Shown: piece after piece, positions 1 through 7,387 of the stretch
Numbering within the stretch: position 1 is the first letter of the stretch
How the letters are laid out: every line of letters starts with the position of its first letter
NCBI GenBank assembly: GCA_017941505.1
Contig: JAGAWH010000036.1
Coordinates: 1-19,780, forward strand
Direction of reading: 5' to 3'
Source of the DNA: Faecalicoccus sp.
GTDB taxonomy: Bacteria; Bacillota_I; Bacilli_A; Erysipelotrichales; Erysipelotrichaceae
DNA length: 19,780 bases
The notes under the pieces: generated by a model
What the model was told of the DNA's origin: nothing
What the model saw: the letters and a program-made list of their open reading frames with translations, nothing else
Databases searched by the model: none
Made by a program: the position numbers and the translations under genes

Positions 1-55
1 TGCCCTTGGTGCGGTATTTTTCCACCCAGTCGGGGTATACGATTGATTTCTTCAT
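1..55 (-). CDS. N-terminal fragment of a gene leaving the window, possibly an IS transposase
   Basis: An ATG on the minus strand (complement of 53-55) opens 18 codons that run off the left edge, reading MKKSIVYPDWVEKYRTKG. From memory this resembles the opening of IS1634-like transposases, but 18 residues cannot prove it. The ATG has no clear Shine-Dalgarno sequence and is preceded by a near-perfect palindrome. It could equally be an unrelated gene; sequence to the left would settle it. Confidence 0.35.
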   Translation of the reverse strand, partial: MKKSIVYPDWVEKYRTKG

Positions 56-59
56 ACTA

Positions 60-81
60 ATAGTATACACGTATATACTAT
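60..81. promoter_or_regulatory. 22-bp imperfect palindrome upstream of the left-edge gene
   Basis: The 22 bp centred on CG at 70-71 equal their own reverse complement except for one mismatched pair. The element ends 5 bases upstream of the minus-strand ATG at 53-55, so it could be an operator or the promoter core (a TATAGT hexamer lies within it on the minus strand). No partner protein is known. Confidence 0.3.
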
Positions 82-157
82 ATTTAGTCATCAAAAAAAA
101 TAGATCTTTGAGACCTATATTTTTTCATGCGTAATTACTAAAAGTAAAGTATGGAAC

Positions 158-186
158 TTGTTATGAAAATGTATGCTTGGTACAAT
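158..186 (+). promoter_or_regulatory. Sigma-A-type promoter for the DUF1349 gene
   Basis: TTGTTA (158-163) and TACAAT (181-186) are separated by 17 bp. The start codon follows 34 bases after the -10 box, with AAGGAG in between. Prediction by eye only. Confidence 0.5.
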
Positions 187-220
187 GCAGATAAGAACTA
201 ACGTTTGTTAAGGAGTTAAT

Positions 221-817
221 ATGTTTAAAAAATTGAAATGGATTCGTGAACCAAAGGAGTATGTGATTGAAGAAGACCGAATTGAAATTGTAACAGAGCC
301 GCACACCGATTTGTGGCAGAGAACGTATTATCATTTCCAAAACGATAATGCCCCGGCATTACAGATGGAAACTGATGAACAATTTTTTTCTTTTATTGTG
401 AAAACAGATTTTACCGACAGTCATCATCGTTTTGATCAATGTGGAATCGTAATGTATTTAGACAGCGAGAACTGGTTAAAGGGTTCAGTTGAGTATGAAA
501 ATGAAGAGTTCCAACATCTGGGATCTGTCGTAACAAATAAGGGATATTCCGATTGGGCTACGACCGCAATCCCGGCGGATGTAAAGGAAATGTGGTATCG
601 CTTCAGCCGTAGAGAAGATGATTATTGTATCGAATGTTCTAAAGACGGAGTGAATTTCTCACAGATGCGGATTTGTCATATGTGGGAAGGAAAAGGTACG
701 ATTCGCTTTGGGATTTATGCCTGCTCTCCGGAGGATTCCAGCTTTAAAGCTGTATTTACCAATATGCAGATGACCGAATGTGCCTGGAAGGCGCATGATG
801 GCCAGCAGCCGGACTAA
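221..817 (+). CDS. DUF1349 (YesU-like, concanavalin A-like fold) protein
   Basis: This 198-residue protein has no signal peptide or membrane segment. The sequence, rich in aromatic and acidic residues, fits the DUF1349 family, beta-sandwich proteins related to concanavalin A-like lectins/glucanases that probably bind carbohydrate. Supporting stretches are FSFIVKTDF near residues 56-64, CGIVMYLDSENWLKGSVEY near 74-92 and RFGIYACSP near 162-170. AAGGAG lies 5 bases before ATG, so the start is secure. It has its own promoter and terminator and appears monocistronic. Substrate and physiological role are unknown. Confidence 0.75.
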   Translation: MFKKLKWIREPKEYVIEEDRIEIVTEPHTDLWQRTYYHFQNDNAPALQMETDEQFFSFIVKTDFTDSHHRFDQCGIVMYLDSENWLKGSVEYENEEFQHLGSVVTNKGYSDWATTAIPADVKEMWYRFSRREDDYCIECSKDGVNFSQMRICHMWEGKGTIRFGIYACSPEDSSFKAVFTNMQMTECAWKAHDGQQPD

Positions 818-819
818 GA

Positions 820-846
820 AAGAGTGGTTTATTTGCCACTCTTTTT
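820..846 (+). terminator. Rho-independent terminator of the DUF1349 gene and target of the intron
   Basis: AAGAGTGG (820-827) pairs perfectly with CCACTCTT (836-843) across an 8-base loop, and the T run reaches 846. The stop codon ends 2 bases before the stem. The group II intron begins at the next base. Confidence 0.85.
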
Positions 847-1471
847 GTGTGACGGGCAGTTGCACTAATATGACTAACGCAAATAATGCGATATCAAAGT
901 AATCCAAAGGAGGATAGAACTGGATGAAGAGCACGAAAGCAAAGGTACCTTAGCAGAGATGAAAGAGCTCTGCCTGTGAAGGCTGCAGCCACACAGTAAA
1001 CGAAGCCTACTGCGGACCGTGAGGGTGTGCCAGTAAAGTGGCACTTTGCCGTGGGGAAGAGGCGGATGTGAGCCGGTAAGCCCGAATCAATCAAGACGCC
1101 GTGGCCTGTCATTAACGGTGACCCTGCGAAAAGAAGGGGAAACCCTATGCGCTGAAGGTTGACTGCAGTAACCGATGCGGTTGTGATGGGTGAAAGTCCG
1201 GAGCGTGCCGGTGAAAGGAAGTGCAATGACCCCGTGAGGTCTGCAAATTTAACGGGGAACTGTCTATAAGCGTAGCGAAGTGACAGGGACGTGTGCAGAA
1301 GTCAGACATTTCCATAGTACGGATGAATCTGTAGAAATACAGAGGACGAAAGGGAAATGACTATTCGAACTCTGAGTAGATGTCGGTATACCGATGGAAA
1401 AGGAAGGTAATGCGCAGGCACAGGAACCTAACGGAAGCGGTATGCCAGTAGGAAGGAGATAGCGAGCGAAG

Positions 1472-2866
1472 ATGAACGAACCGTTAAAACTGAAGTTATT
1501 TAGTGTCTATGGACAGATACTGCATGAAAAAGTACTGGTTGAAGCATGGAAACATGTCAAGGCAAACAAGGGATGCGCAGGTATTGACAGGATTACCATT
1601 GAGAAATTTGATGAGAATCTTACCACCAATATCGGTGAGCTCTTAAACGAGCTCAGAACCAAGATCTATAAGCCCTCACCTGTCAGAAGGGTGTATATAC
1701 CCAAGAAGAACGGAAAGATGAGACCGCTGGGGATACCGACCATAAAGGACAGGATCGTACAGCAGGCGCTCGTCGACAGGCTGACACCGTTCTTTGAGGA
1801 AAAGGTGTTCCATGACAATTCATGCGGATTCCGCCCCAACAGGGGTGTAGAGCTTGCCGTCAAGAAAATACTGTGCAGGCTTGAATATGGATACCTGTAC
1901 ATCTATGATTTCGACATAAAGGGATATTTTGACAATATCCCCCACAAGAAAATGATGAAAGTACTGAACAAGTATGTCTCTGACGGTACAGTACTGGACA
2001 TTGTCTGGAAAAGTCTGAAAGCAAGATATATGGAGGATGAGATTCGATACGAATCAAAGTCAGGCACGGTACAGGGTGGCGTCATATCTCCTCTGCTGGC
2101 AAACATATATCTGAACGAGCTGGACTGGGAGCTGGATAAAGCAGGTCTACAGTTTGTAAGATACGCTGATGACAGCATTGTGATGTGCAGGACACCCGAA
2201 GAACTCGAGAAGGCCAAGCAGGTCGTGCACAGGGTGCTGGAGGAGCTTGGGCTGGAGCTGGCAGAAGACAAGACGGACGATATTGACTTCCATAACGAGG
2301 ACTTTGACTTTCTTGGATTCACCTTTGAACATATCAAAGTGAGCAAGAATGGTAAGCCGTATTATGTGGTAACACCATCTGTGAAATCCATCAAGAAGTG
2401 CAAGGAAGATATAAAATCGATAACGGGTAAAACGCTGTCGAAATCCTTCGAGATGTGGACAGCAGAGCTGAATCCCATATTAAGAGGTAAATACGGCTAC
2501 TTTCTGATATCAGCCACGGCCTGTCTTGCGGTACAGGACGAGCTTGCGAAAAGGGGCAGACCGTTCCATGGGTGCTTCTTTTACAAATACGACAGACTGG
2601 ATGGATATGTACGTCAGCGACTGAGGGTCAACTTTGGAAATCGAGGTAAACGGCATGCAGGGTACAGAGATGGTGATATGCTCAAAGTGAAGTACAACAA
2701 CAAGTTTTTCATCAGGACTATAAAATTAGTCACGGGTTCATATCTGTATCATAAGCTGTTCCATGCGGATACTACCATTGACGAATACCTCGAACAGCGA
2801 CCAAAAAGAAGGAGAACGTGGTCTCCTGCTCGAGCAAAATTCTTTGAGTACGCATTACAAAGATAA
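1472..2866 (+). CDS. ltrA: Group II intron reverse transcriptase/maturase
   Basis: This 464-residue protein copies and helps splice the host intron RNA. Reverse transcriptase blocks are clear: RPLGIPTIKDRIVQQAL at 84-100, the DFDIKGYFDNIPH palm motif around 146-157, GTVQGGVISPLLANIYL around 198-214, and the catalytic YADD at 231-234. The region from about 320 to 400 is the expected maturase (X) domain. The protein ends in a basic tail (RPKRRRTWSPARAKF). No HNH endonuclease domain follows, which suits a class C intron that primes from nascent DNA rather than cutting the second strand. AGGAGA lies about 12 bases before ATG. All RT motifs are intact, so the intron may be active. Confidence 0.93.
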   Translation: MNEPLKLKLFSVYGQILHEKVLVEAWKHVKANKGCAGIDRITIEKFDENLTTNIGELLNELRTKIYKPSPVRRVYIPKKNGKMRPLGIPTIKDRIVQQALVDRLTPFFEEKVFHDNSCGFRPNRGVELAVKKILCRLEYGYLYIYDFDIKGYFDNIPHKKMMKVLNKYVSDGTVLDIVWKSLKARYMEDEIRYESKSGTVQGGVISPLLANIYLNELDWELDKAGLQFVRYADDSIVMCRTPEELEKAKQVVHRVLEELGLELAEDKTDDIDFHNEDFDFLGFTFEHIKVSKNGKPYYVVTPSVKSIKKCKEDIKSITGKTLSKSFEMWTAELNPILRGKYGYFLISATACLAVQDELAKRGRPFHGCFFYKYDRLDGYVRQRLRVNFGNRGKRHAGYRDGDMLKVKYNNKFFIRTIKLVTGSYLYHKLFHADTTIDEYLEQRPKRRRTWSPARAKFFEYALQR

Positions 2867-2902
2867 CTTTAGTGAAAGTACACGCAAGTGAAACGAGTAG
2901 GT

Positions 2903-2935
2903 AAGCCGTATGCGTTAGTAGCGCACGTACGGTTT
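2903..2935 (+). ncRNA. Group II intron domain V
   Basis: The lower helix pairs 2903-2910 with 2928-2935 and contains the catalytic AGC triad (2904-2906). A two-base CG bulge (2926-2927) follows, then an upper helix TGCG/CGCA (2911-2914 with 2922-2925) closed by a 7-base loop. A domain VI-like hairpin follows: GGCGGTTGT (2943-2951) with ACAATCGCC (2962-2970), and A2972 in an unpaired UA as branch-point candidate. Confidence 0.85.
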
Positions 2936-2969
2936 GATAGGGGGCGGTTGTATATTTGAAAACAATCGC

Positions 2970-3380
2970 CTACCTTTTTCTCTGCTTATAGGGATTCATT
3001 TTATCGGGCATCAGCTCTTCGGCAATCTGTCGGTCTCTTTCTGTAATTCTTTTCATATGTTGAAGTCTTTCATTTGCGTTTATTAATTCTTTTTCAGCAA
3101 TTTCACAATATTTTTGAAGCAGTCGATATCTTTCATAAAGTGCTTCCTGATCTTCTGAAAAACATAAATCATGATAATGTTTGATGTCCTTTAGGGACAA
3201 ACCCATCTGCCTGAAATAAATAGTACCTTTTAACCAGTCTATGGCTTCTTCATCAAATAAGCGATAATTACCGGAAGAGCGCTTAATATTGGGAATCATT
3301 CCCATATCGGTATAGTAGCGGATGGTGTGTTCCGGTACGGATAACAGCTTAGAAACTTCTTTAATTGTCAGATATTCCAT
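2970..3380 (-). CDS. MerR-family transcriptional regulator (YyaN/AdhR-like)
   Basis: This 136-residue protein has an N-terminal MerR winged-helix domain (YLTIKEVSKLLSVPEHTIRYY, split here as residues 3-12 and 13-23), followed by GNYRLFDEEAIDWL at 37-50 and a long helix typical of the dimerisation coiled coil (about 75-115). Cysteines occur only at 73 and 92, so it is not a metal-type MerR. Start at 3380 is chosen over an upstream ATG at 3428 because AGAGG sits just before it. It diverges from an MFS transporter and a nitroreductase, probably its targets. Its TAG stop (2970-2972) lies inside the last bases of the intron, so insertion may have altered the C terminus. Confidence 0.85.
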   Translation of the reverse strand: MEYLTIKEVSKLLSVPEHTIRYYTDMGMIPNIKRSSGNYRLFDEEAIDWLKGTIYFRQMGLSLKDIKHYHDLCFSEDQEALYERYRLLQKYCEIAEKELINANERLQHMKRITERDRQIAEELMPDKMNPYKQRKR

Positions 3381-3399
3381 ATAAAAACCTCTTTTTTTC

Positions 3400-3428
3400 A
3401 TTTTATTCAAAAAAGCACTTTCCTTCAA
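3400..3428 (-). promoter_or_regulatory. Promoter of the merR-type gene
   Basis: On the minus strand TTGAAG (complement of 3423-3428) and TAAAAT (complement of 3400-3405) are 17 bp apart. The -35 box lies in the palindrome at 3424-3438, which suggests autoregulation. Confidence 0.5.
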
Positions 3429-3449
3429 GTAACTTGAATGTTTTAAGAT
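3419..3449 (+). promoter_or_regulatory. MerR-type promoter and operator of the transporter operon
   Basis: TTCAAGT-A-ACTTGAA (3424-3438) is a perfect palindrome with 7-bp arms. It sits in a 19-bp spacer between a weak -35 (TTTCCT, 3419-3424) and a -10 (TAAGAT, 3444-3449). An overlong 19-bp spacer holding the operator is the hallmark of MerR-activated promoters, which need the regulator to realign the boxes. The weak -35 keeps the call moderate. Confidence 0.5.
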
Positions 3450-3468
3450 GATGACGGAGGTACTGAAT

Positions 3469-4626
3469 ATGAAAAAAGGAATGTGGACAAAGGATTATAT
3501 TTTTGCGGTATTTGTATTATTGTGTGTGCATACAGGCCCTTATCTTCTTTTATCGGTAATCACGGTGTATGGAAAATTGTTAAGTGGATCCGATACGATG
3601 GCAGGTATGATGGCTTCGGTATTTGCGTTAAGCGGACTTTTCGCAAGATTTCTATCTGCATGGCTTTTAGATAAATTCCCTTTGAAAAAAGTGTTGATTG
3701 GCTTCTCAGCTGTGATGGCTGCAGCTTCCTTCATTTATATTTTTTCCAACTCATTTATGTCAGCGTTTATTCTTCGCGGTATACAGGGTTTAGCTTACGG
3801 TGTAACCTGCACAGCGATGAGTACATATATTGTTCAATTATTAGATCCTGAATATCGTTTAGAAGGAATCGGATATTCTTCTTTAACGGCCAATCTTGCC
3901 AATGCGGTTGGACCTACTGCAGCTTATGCTCTGTTAGGTGAAAACGTGGATCAGTTTCAAGCACTGTTTACGGCTGTATTTATTTCAACAGTTTTATCAC
4001 TTGTCTTGATGTTCTTTGTACGGGATAAGAAAGAAGAAGTATCTAAAGAACAGGAATCAAATGAAAAGGGCGGTTTTGGCTTGATTGTGATTCCGTTTGT
4101 GATCTGGATGTCAATGAGCTTTGCGATGAGCTCTGTTGCGGCTTTTCTTTCCTTATCTGCTTTAGAGAAGGGCTTTAGCGGAATTGGCTTATTCTTTACC
4201 TTTAATGTGATTGGACTAGTGATTTCGCGATTTGTCATGAAGCGTTTGATGGATCGTTTTGGTGAGAATACGATGATTATGGCAATGATTATCATCATTG
4301 CGGCCTCTCTTGCCGGTATCGGTTTGGCGAGTCGTGTATGGCAGTTATATGTGATTGCGCTGCCTTTTGGATTTGCGAATGGATGTTTAGCACCGATTAT
4401 CAATACAAAGATGATCAATTCCTTACCGGATTCAAGAAGCGGTTTTGCGAATGCGGTATTCTTTGCGGCAGGAGATGCAGGCTTTATCATCGGCCCTACC
4501 GCTTTAGGTATGATTGCCCAGGCGGCAGGTTATACGTTCGCATTTATCTTCTCGGCTGCGATTTGTGTTTTGATGGCAGCATTCCAATTATTAACGGGAA
4601 GGAGAGTTCAACATGAAAACATTTAA
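3469..4626 (+). CDS. MFS transporter (drug/metabolite efflux type)
   Basis: This integral membrane protein of 385 residues is almost entirely hydrophobic segments, consistent with 12 membrane helices, with a charged central loop near residues 190-205 (RDKKEEVSKEQESNEKGG). The LLDKFPLKKVLIGF stretch in the first half matches the loop 2-3 MFS signature region, and MKRLMDRFGENTMI is its second-half counterpart. I start at 3469 because GGAGG lies 8 bases upstream; ATGs at 3448 and 3451 lack such a site. The stop overlaps the nitroreductase start by 14 bases, indicating coupled translation. With the divergent MerR regulator the pair looks like an inducible detoxification operon. The substrate cannot be read from sequence. 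Confidence 0.85.
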   Translation: MKKGMWTKDYIFAVFVLLCVHTGPYLLLSVITVYGKLLSGSDTMAGMMASVFALSGLFARFLSAWLLDKFPLKKVLIGFSAVMAAASFIYIFSNSFMSAFILRGIQGLAYGVTCTAMSTYIVQLLDPEYRLEGIGYSSLTANLANAVGPTAAYALLGENVDQFQALFTAVFISTVLSLVLMFFVRDKKEEVSKEQESNEKGGFGLIVIPFVIWMSMSFAMSSVAAFLSLSALEKGFSGIGLFFTFNVIGLVISRFVMKRLMDRFGENTMIMAMIIIIAASLAGIGLASRVWQLYVIALPFGFANGCLAPIINTKMINSLPDSRSGFANAVFFAAGDAGFIIGPTALGMIAQAAGYTFAFIFSAAICVLMAAFQLLTGRRVQHENI

Positions 4627-5125
4627 GGATATTGTTCAGACAAGACGTTCTACCAGACAGTTTTCCGGGGAAAAGATCAGCGATGAAACGATACAGAATA
4701 TTTTAGATATTGCGGCTTATGCTCCATCTTCATGGGGCGGTCATCCTATGGAATATATTGTGATTCGTGATAAAGACACATTAAAGAAACTGGCTGCCTG
4801 TAAAAGAATGGGAGCAGGACCTTTGGCATATGGGGATGCAGCTATTGTTCCTATAATACGAAAGGATAATTTAGAGCTTTGGGTGGAGGATGCATCCGTG
4901 GCCTCAACATTTATCCTTCTGGCTGCCGAGTATTATGGGGTTGGTGCCTGCTGGATCCATATGAAAGATCGAAAGGGGCATACGGGCATGGCAGAAGATG
5001 ATATTCGTGATTTACTTCATATTCCTTCCAATTACGGGATCTTGAATGTGGTCTCTTTAGGTATGAAAAAGAAAGAAGATTCAGCCCGGGATATTAAACC
5101 GGTGGTGCATATGGAAAAATATTAA
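4613..5125 (+). CDS. Nitroreductase-family FMN oxidoreductase
   Basis: The protein has 170 residues, as in small members of the family. The FMN-binding RRSTRQF motif is at 11-17, APSSWGGHP at 37-45, and the dimer-interface helix with VASTFILLAAEYYGVGACW near 96-114. Such enzymes use NAD(P)H to reduce nitro compounds, quinones or similar electrophiles. AAGGAG precedes ATG and the gene overlaps the MFS stop. A strong terminator closes the two-gene operon. The natural substrate is unknown. Confidence 0.85.
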   Translation: MKTFKDIVQTRRSTRQFSGEKISDETIQNILDIAAYAPSSWGGHPMEYIVIRDKDTLKKLAACKRMGAGPLAYGDAAIVPIIRKDNLELWVEDASVASTFILLAAEYYGVGACWIHMKDRKGHTGMAEDDIRDLLHIPSNYGILNVVSLGMKKKEDSARDIKPVVHMEKY

Positions 5126-5141
5126 TATCAAAGGGATTAAA

Positions 5142-5178
5142 AATACCGAAAGCTCGGAAGGGAGAATTCGGTATTTTT
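5142..5178 (+). terminator. Terminator of the MFS-nitroreductase operon
   Basis: AATACCGAA (5142-5150) pairs with TTCGGTATT (5167-5175), followed by a T run. Confidence 0.75.
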
Positions 5179-5181
5179 GTA

Positions 5182-5210
5182 TTGAATGTATTGTTTCAAA
5201 GATTCAAAAT
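5182..5210 (+). promoter_or_regulatory. Promoter of the aldo/keto reductase gene
   Basis: TTGAAT (5182-5187) and CAAAAT (5205-5210) are 17 bp apart, 24 bases before the ATG. TTGAA/TTCAA half-sites resembling the MerR operator occur here, so shared control is possible but unproven. Confidence 0.4.
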
Positions 5211-5234
5211 AAAAGATAAAGGAAGGTATAAGTT

Positions 5235-6350
5235 ATGTCAGATTATTTTGGAAAGGATGTACCAAAACTCGGTTTTGGTTTAATGCGATTACCTCGAAAA
5301 GGTATAGGAAAAGATGTTGAGCAGATTAAGACGATGGTCGATCTGTTTATGGATGCAGGCTTTACTTATTTTGATACGGCTTTTGTCTATCTGGGATCGG
5401 AAGCTGTCATCAAAAAGGCATTGGTGGACCGTTATCCAAGAGATTCTTATACCTTAGCTACTAAGATTAATGCCTTTATTATGGCACCTACAGAAAAGGC
5501 CGCCAAGAAACAGTTCTTTACCAGCCTGGAACGTACCGGAGCCGGTTATTTTGATTATTATCTGCTGCATTCATTAATGGAGAACAATTATCGTAAATAC
5601 GATAAATTCCATCTCTGGGATTTTGTGAAGGAACAAAAAGAGAAAGGTTTGATCAAACACTTTGGATTTTCCTATCATGCAGGACCGGAACTTCTTGATC
5701 AAATCTTAACAGAACATCCGGAAGTGGATTTTATCCAGCTGCAGATCAACTATGCCGATTGGGAAAATCCTAAAGTTACATCCAGAGCCAATTATGAGGT
5801 AGCCCGCAAACACGGTAAATCCATTACGGTAATGGAACCGGTCAAAGGTGGAGCCCTTGCCAACCCACCGGAAGAGGTAAAAAAGCTATTTAAAGCGTAT
5901 CATCCGGATATGTCCTATGCCTCATGGGCGATTCGCTTTGTGGCATCACTCGATGGCATTATTACCGTACTTTCCGGTATGTCCAATATTGAGCAGATGA
6001 AAGATAATATCTCCTATATGAAAAACTTCCAGCCTTTAAATGAAGAAGAGCAGGAAATTATCCGCAAGGCACAGCGTATTCTGGGACACTCTTCTACCAT
6101 TCCGTGTACGGCCTGCCACTATTGTGTGGATGGCTGTCCAAAGAAAATATCGATTCCGGATATCTTTGCGGCTGTCAATAAGCAGTTAGGAAACGGACAG
6201 ATGGATGAGGCCAAAGAAGCGTATCAAGCAGCGATTGAAGGAAAGGGTAAGGCATCGGATTGTATCGAATGCCGTCAATGTGAAAATGCCTGTCCTCAGC
6301 ATCTAAAGATTACCGAGTATCTCAAAGAAGCAGCAAAGATGTTAGAGTAG
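5235..6350 (+). CDS. Aldo/keto reductase with C-terminal 4Fe-4S ferredoxin module
   Basis: The first 280 residues form an AKR TIM barrel. The catalytic tetrad is visible as D47 and Y52 (FDTAFVY), K77 (ATKI) and H112 (LLHS). The C-terminal part carries two CX2CX2CX3C-type motifs: C291/C294/C297/C301 and C343/C346/C349/C353. Anaerobes have many such fused oxidoreductases, presumably exchanging electrons between ferredoxin and NAD(P)H-linked carbonyl reduction. The length of 371 residues fits this class. AAAGGAAGG precedes ATG. It has its own promoter and terminator. The substrate is unknown. Confidence 0.9.
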   Translation: MSDYFGKDVPKLGFGLMRLPRKGIGKDVEQIKTMVDLFMDAGFTYFDTAFVYLGSEAVIKKALVDRYPRDSYTLATKINAFIMAPTEKAAKKQFFTSLERTGAGYFDYYLLHSLMENNYRKYDKFHLWDFVKEQKEKGLIKHFGFSYHAGPELLDQILTEHPEVDFIQLQINYADWENPKVTSRANYEVARKHGKSITVMEPVKGGALANPPEEVKKLFKAYHPDMSYASWAIRFVASLDGIITVLSGMSNIEQMKDNISYMKNFQPLNEEEQEIIRKAQRILGHSSTIPCTACHYCVDGCPKKISIPDIFAAVNKQLGNGQMDEAKEAYQAAIEGKGKASDCIECRQCENACPQHLKITEYLKEAAKMLE

Positions 6351-6356
6351 TATAAG

Positions 6357-6380
6357 ACCTCCTTTTACAGGAGGTTTTTT
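6357..6380 (+). terminator. Terminator of the aldo/keto reductase gene
   Basis: ACCTCC (6357-6362) pairs with GGAGGT (6370-6375) around loop TTTTACA, followed by T6. Confidence 0.8.
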
Positions 6381-6385
6381 GTTCC

Positions 6386-6413
6386 AATAAAAAATCTCCT
6401 GTAAAAGGAGATT
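6386..6413 (-). terminator. Terminator of the convergent membrane-protein gene
   Basis: On the minus strand AATCTCC (complement of 6407-6413) pairs with GGAGATT (complement of 6393-6399) around loop TTTTACA, followed by a T run and ATTGG. The stem includes two bases of the TAA stop codon. It is nearly the same hairpin as the plus-strand terminator at 6357-6380, in opposite orientation. Confidence 0.75.
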
Positions 6414-6945
6414 ACGCTTGATTTGTTTCAATTTTTTTATCTTTATCTAAATATACAAGATATGTCAAAACAACGGTAAATCCAATCAACAATATGATAT
6501 TTACAGGGGATTGGAATGGTTCGATAACCGATGCCCATTTGGCATCGTGGTGCAAAAATACAGCTATAGATGCTCGATACAGTAATTCTTCTAATATTAA
6601 AGATGCCAATACCAGAACAGTATTGAATACTATTTTTTGAATTAATGTTAAGTCCTTGAGCTTATTATGAAGAAGTCCTAATACGATCGTAGTAATCGTA
6701 AAGGTCGCTGCATGAAGAAGCGGTCCGTAAATATGGTAAGAAAAGAAGAATACAAATTCTGATACTACAGCCGGTATCAGGCAGACAAGACCCGGCTTCA
6801 ATCCCCATAACAAGGGTACCAGAAACATAATGGCGTTAGCCCATGTCCATACAAATTTGGGCGTTGAATCATAGTAGATGCTTCCAACGGTTTGAATGAT
6901 TGTTTCAATCAAAATCAAACCATACAGTATATATTTTTTATTCAT
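6412..6945 (-). CDS. Uncharacterised polytopic membrane protein
   Basis: The 177-residue protein shows about five to six hydrophobic segments, with short charged loops (LHNKLKDLTLIQK near the middle) and a charged C terminus (LDKDKKIETNQA). I do not recognise the family; the size and helix pattern resemble ECF transporter S components or small predicted permeases, which is only a guess. The start at 6945 is preferred to an ATG four codons upstream because GGAGG lies 5 bases before it. A TTGAAA-16-TATACT promoter precedes it and a terminator overlaps its stop codon, so it is transcribed alone. Confidence 0.75.
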   Translation of the reverse strand: MNKKYILYGLILIETIIQTVGSIYYDSTPKFVWTWANAIMFLVPLLWGLKPGLVCLIPAVVSEFVFFFSYHIYGPLLHAATFTITTIVLGLLHNKLKDLTLIQKIVFNTVLVLASLILEELLYRASIAVFLHHDAKWASVIEPFQSPVNIILLIGFTVVLTYLVYLDKDKKIETNQA

Positions 6946-6976
6946 GTTTGCCTCCATTTGGTTTAAATCCCTTTAA

Positions 6977-7004
6977 AGTATAGTCAAAATGGGTACGTTT
7001 TCAA
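6977..7004 (-). promoter_or_regulatory. Promoter of the membrane-protein gene
   Basis: On the minus strand TTGAAA (complement of 6999-7004) and TATACT (complement of 6977-6982) are 16 bp apart, about 30 bases before the start codon. Confidence 0.5.
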
Positions 7005-7101
7005 TATGTGATTGTGTTTTAAGTGAGATAATCAATTTTTATATGGTTCGAAGTTAAAGTATAAAGGCATATATGACCTATTCTTGTTATATCAATGTTA
7101 T

Positions 7102-7130
7102 TTGATTTAATACATAGCACGTTATACAAT
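7102..7130 (+). promoter_or_regulatory. Promoter of the small antitoxin-like gene
   Basis: TTGATT (7102-7107) and TACAAT (7125-7130) are separated by 17 bp. The start codon lies 50 bases downstream, beyond a palindrome. Confidence 0.5.
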
Positions 7131-7143
7131 AAGGGTGTAAAGA

Positions 7144-7157
7144 AGGTATACATACCT
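7144..7157. promoter_or_regulatory. Perfect palindrome, likely operator
   Basis: AGGTAT-AC-ATACCT is a perfect inverted repeat with 6-bp arms, between the promoter and the ribosome binding site of the 7181 gene. That position suits autorepression, as toxin-antitoxin operons commonly show. No protein partner is proven. Confidence 0.4.
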
Positions 7158-7180
7158 GTTACAAGACGAGGAGGGCGCCT

Positions 7181-7387
7181 ATGGCTACATCAAGTATTAT
7201 TGAACCAATCACAATAGAAGACCCGGAATTTCTTGTAGAATATGCAAAATTCATGGAAGCCCGCGCAAAAGAACCATTTAAACCAAGAACAGAGGATCAA
7301 AAGTCTGGTTGTATAACAGATCCTGACCAAATTCGGCGGATTTGCGAATTGTGTCCTGGTAGGAAAATCGATAAACATCCTAAATAA
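7181..7387 (+). CDS. Small acidic protein, possible antitoxin
   Basis: This 68-residue ORF has a very strong Shine-Dalgarno site (GAGGAGGG, 7168-7175) 5 bases before ATG, plus a promoter and palindromic operator. The opening MATSSIIEPITIEDPEFLVEYA resembles, from memory, small antitoxin-like proteins encoded just upstream of GNAT-type toxins in Firmicutes (residues 1-10 and 11-22 of that stretch). Two cysteines sit near the C terminus (CELC). The following reading frame overlaps its 3' end by 17 bases and looks like a truncated GNAT partner. The function is inferred mainly from context. Confidence 0.6.
   Translation: MATSSIIEPITIEDPEFLVEYAKFMEARAKEPFKPRTEDQKSGCITDPDQIRRICELCPGRKIDKHPK

Larger units (their letters stand above)
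847..2973 (+). mobile_element. Group II intron, class C-like, inserted behind a terminator
   Basis: The element begins with GTGTG at 847, matching the group II 5' consensus GUGYG, immediately after the T run of a terminator. About 625 bases of structured-looking non-coding RNA precede the maturase ORF (1472-2866). A domain V hairpin (2903-2935) and a domain VI-like hairpin (about 2941-2974) close the element. The length of about 2.1 kb, the lack of an endonuclease domain in the ORF, and the terminator location all fit class C (IIC) introns, which are known to home to terminator hairpins. I place the 3' end at CTAC, position 2973, from the usual AY ending; this boundary may be off by a few bases. 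Confidence 0.85.

Noticed and set aside
894..1226. 110-codon minus-strand ORF
   Set aside because: It lies within the structured 5' RNA part of the group II intron, antisense to it, without a ribosome site.
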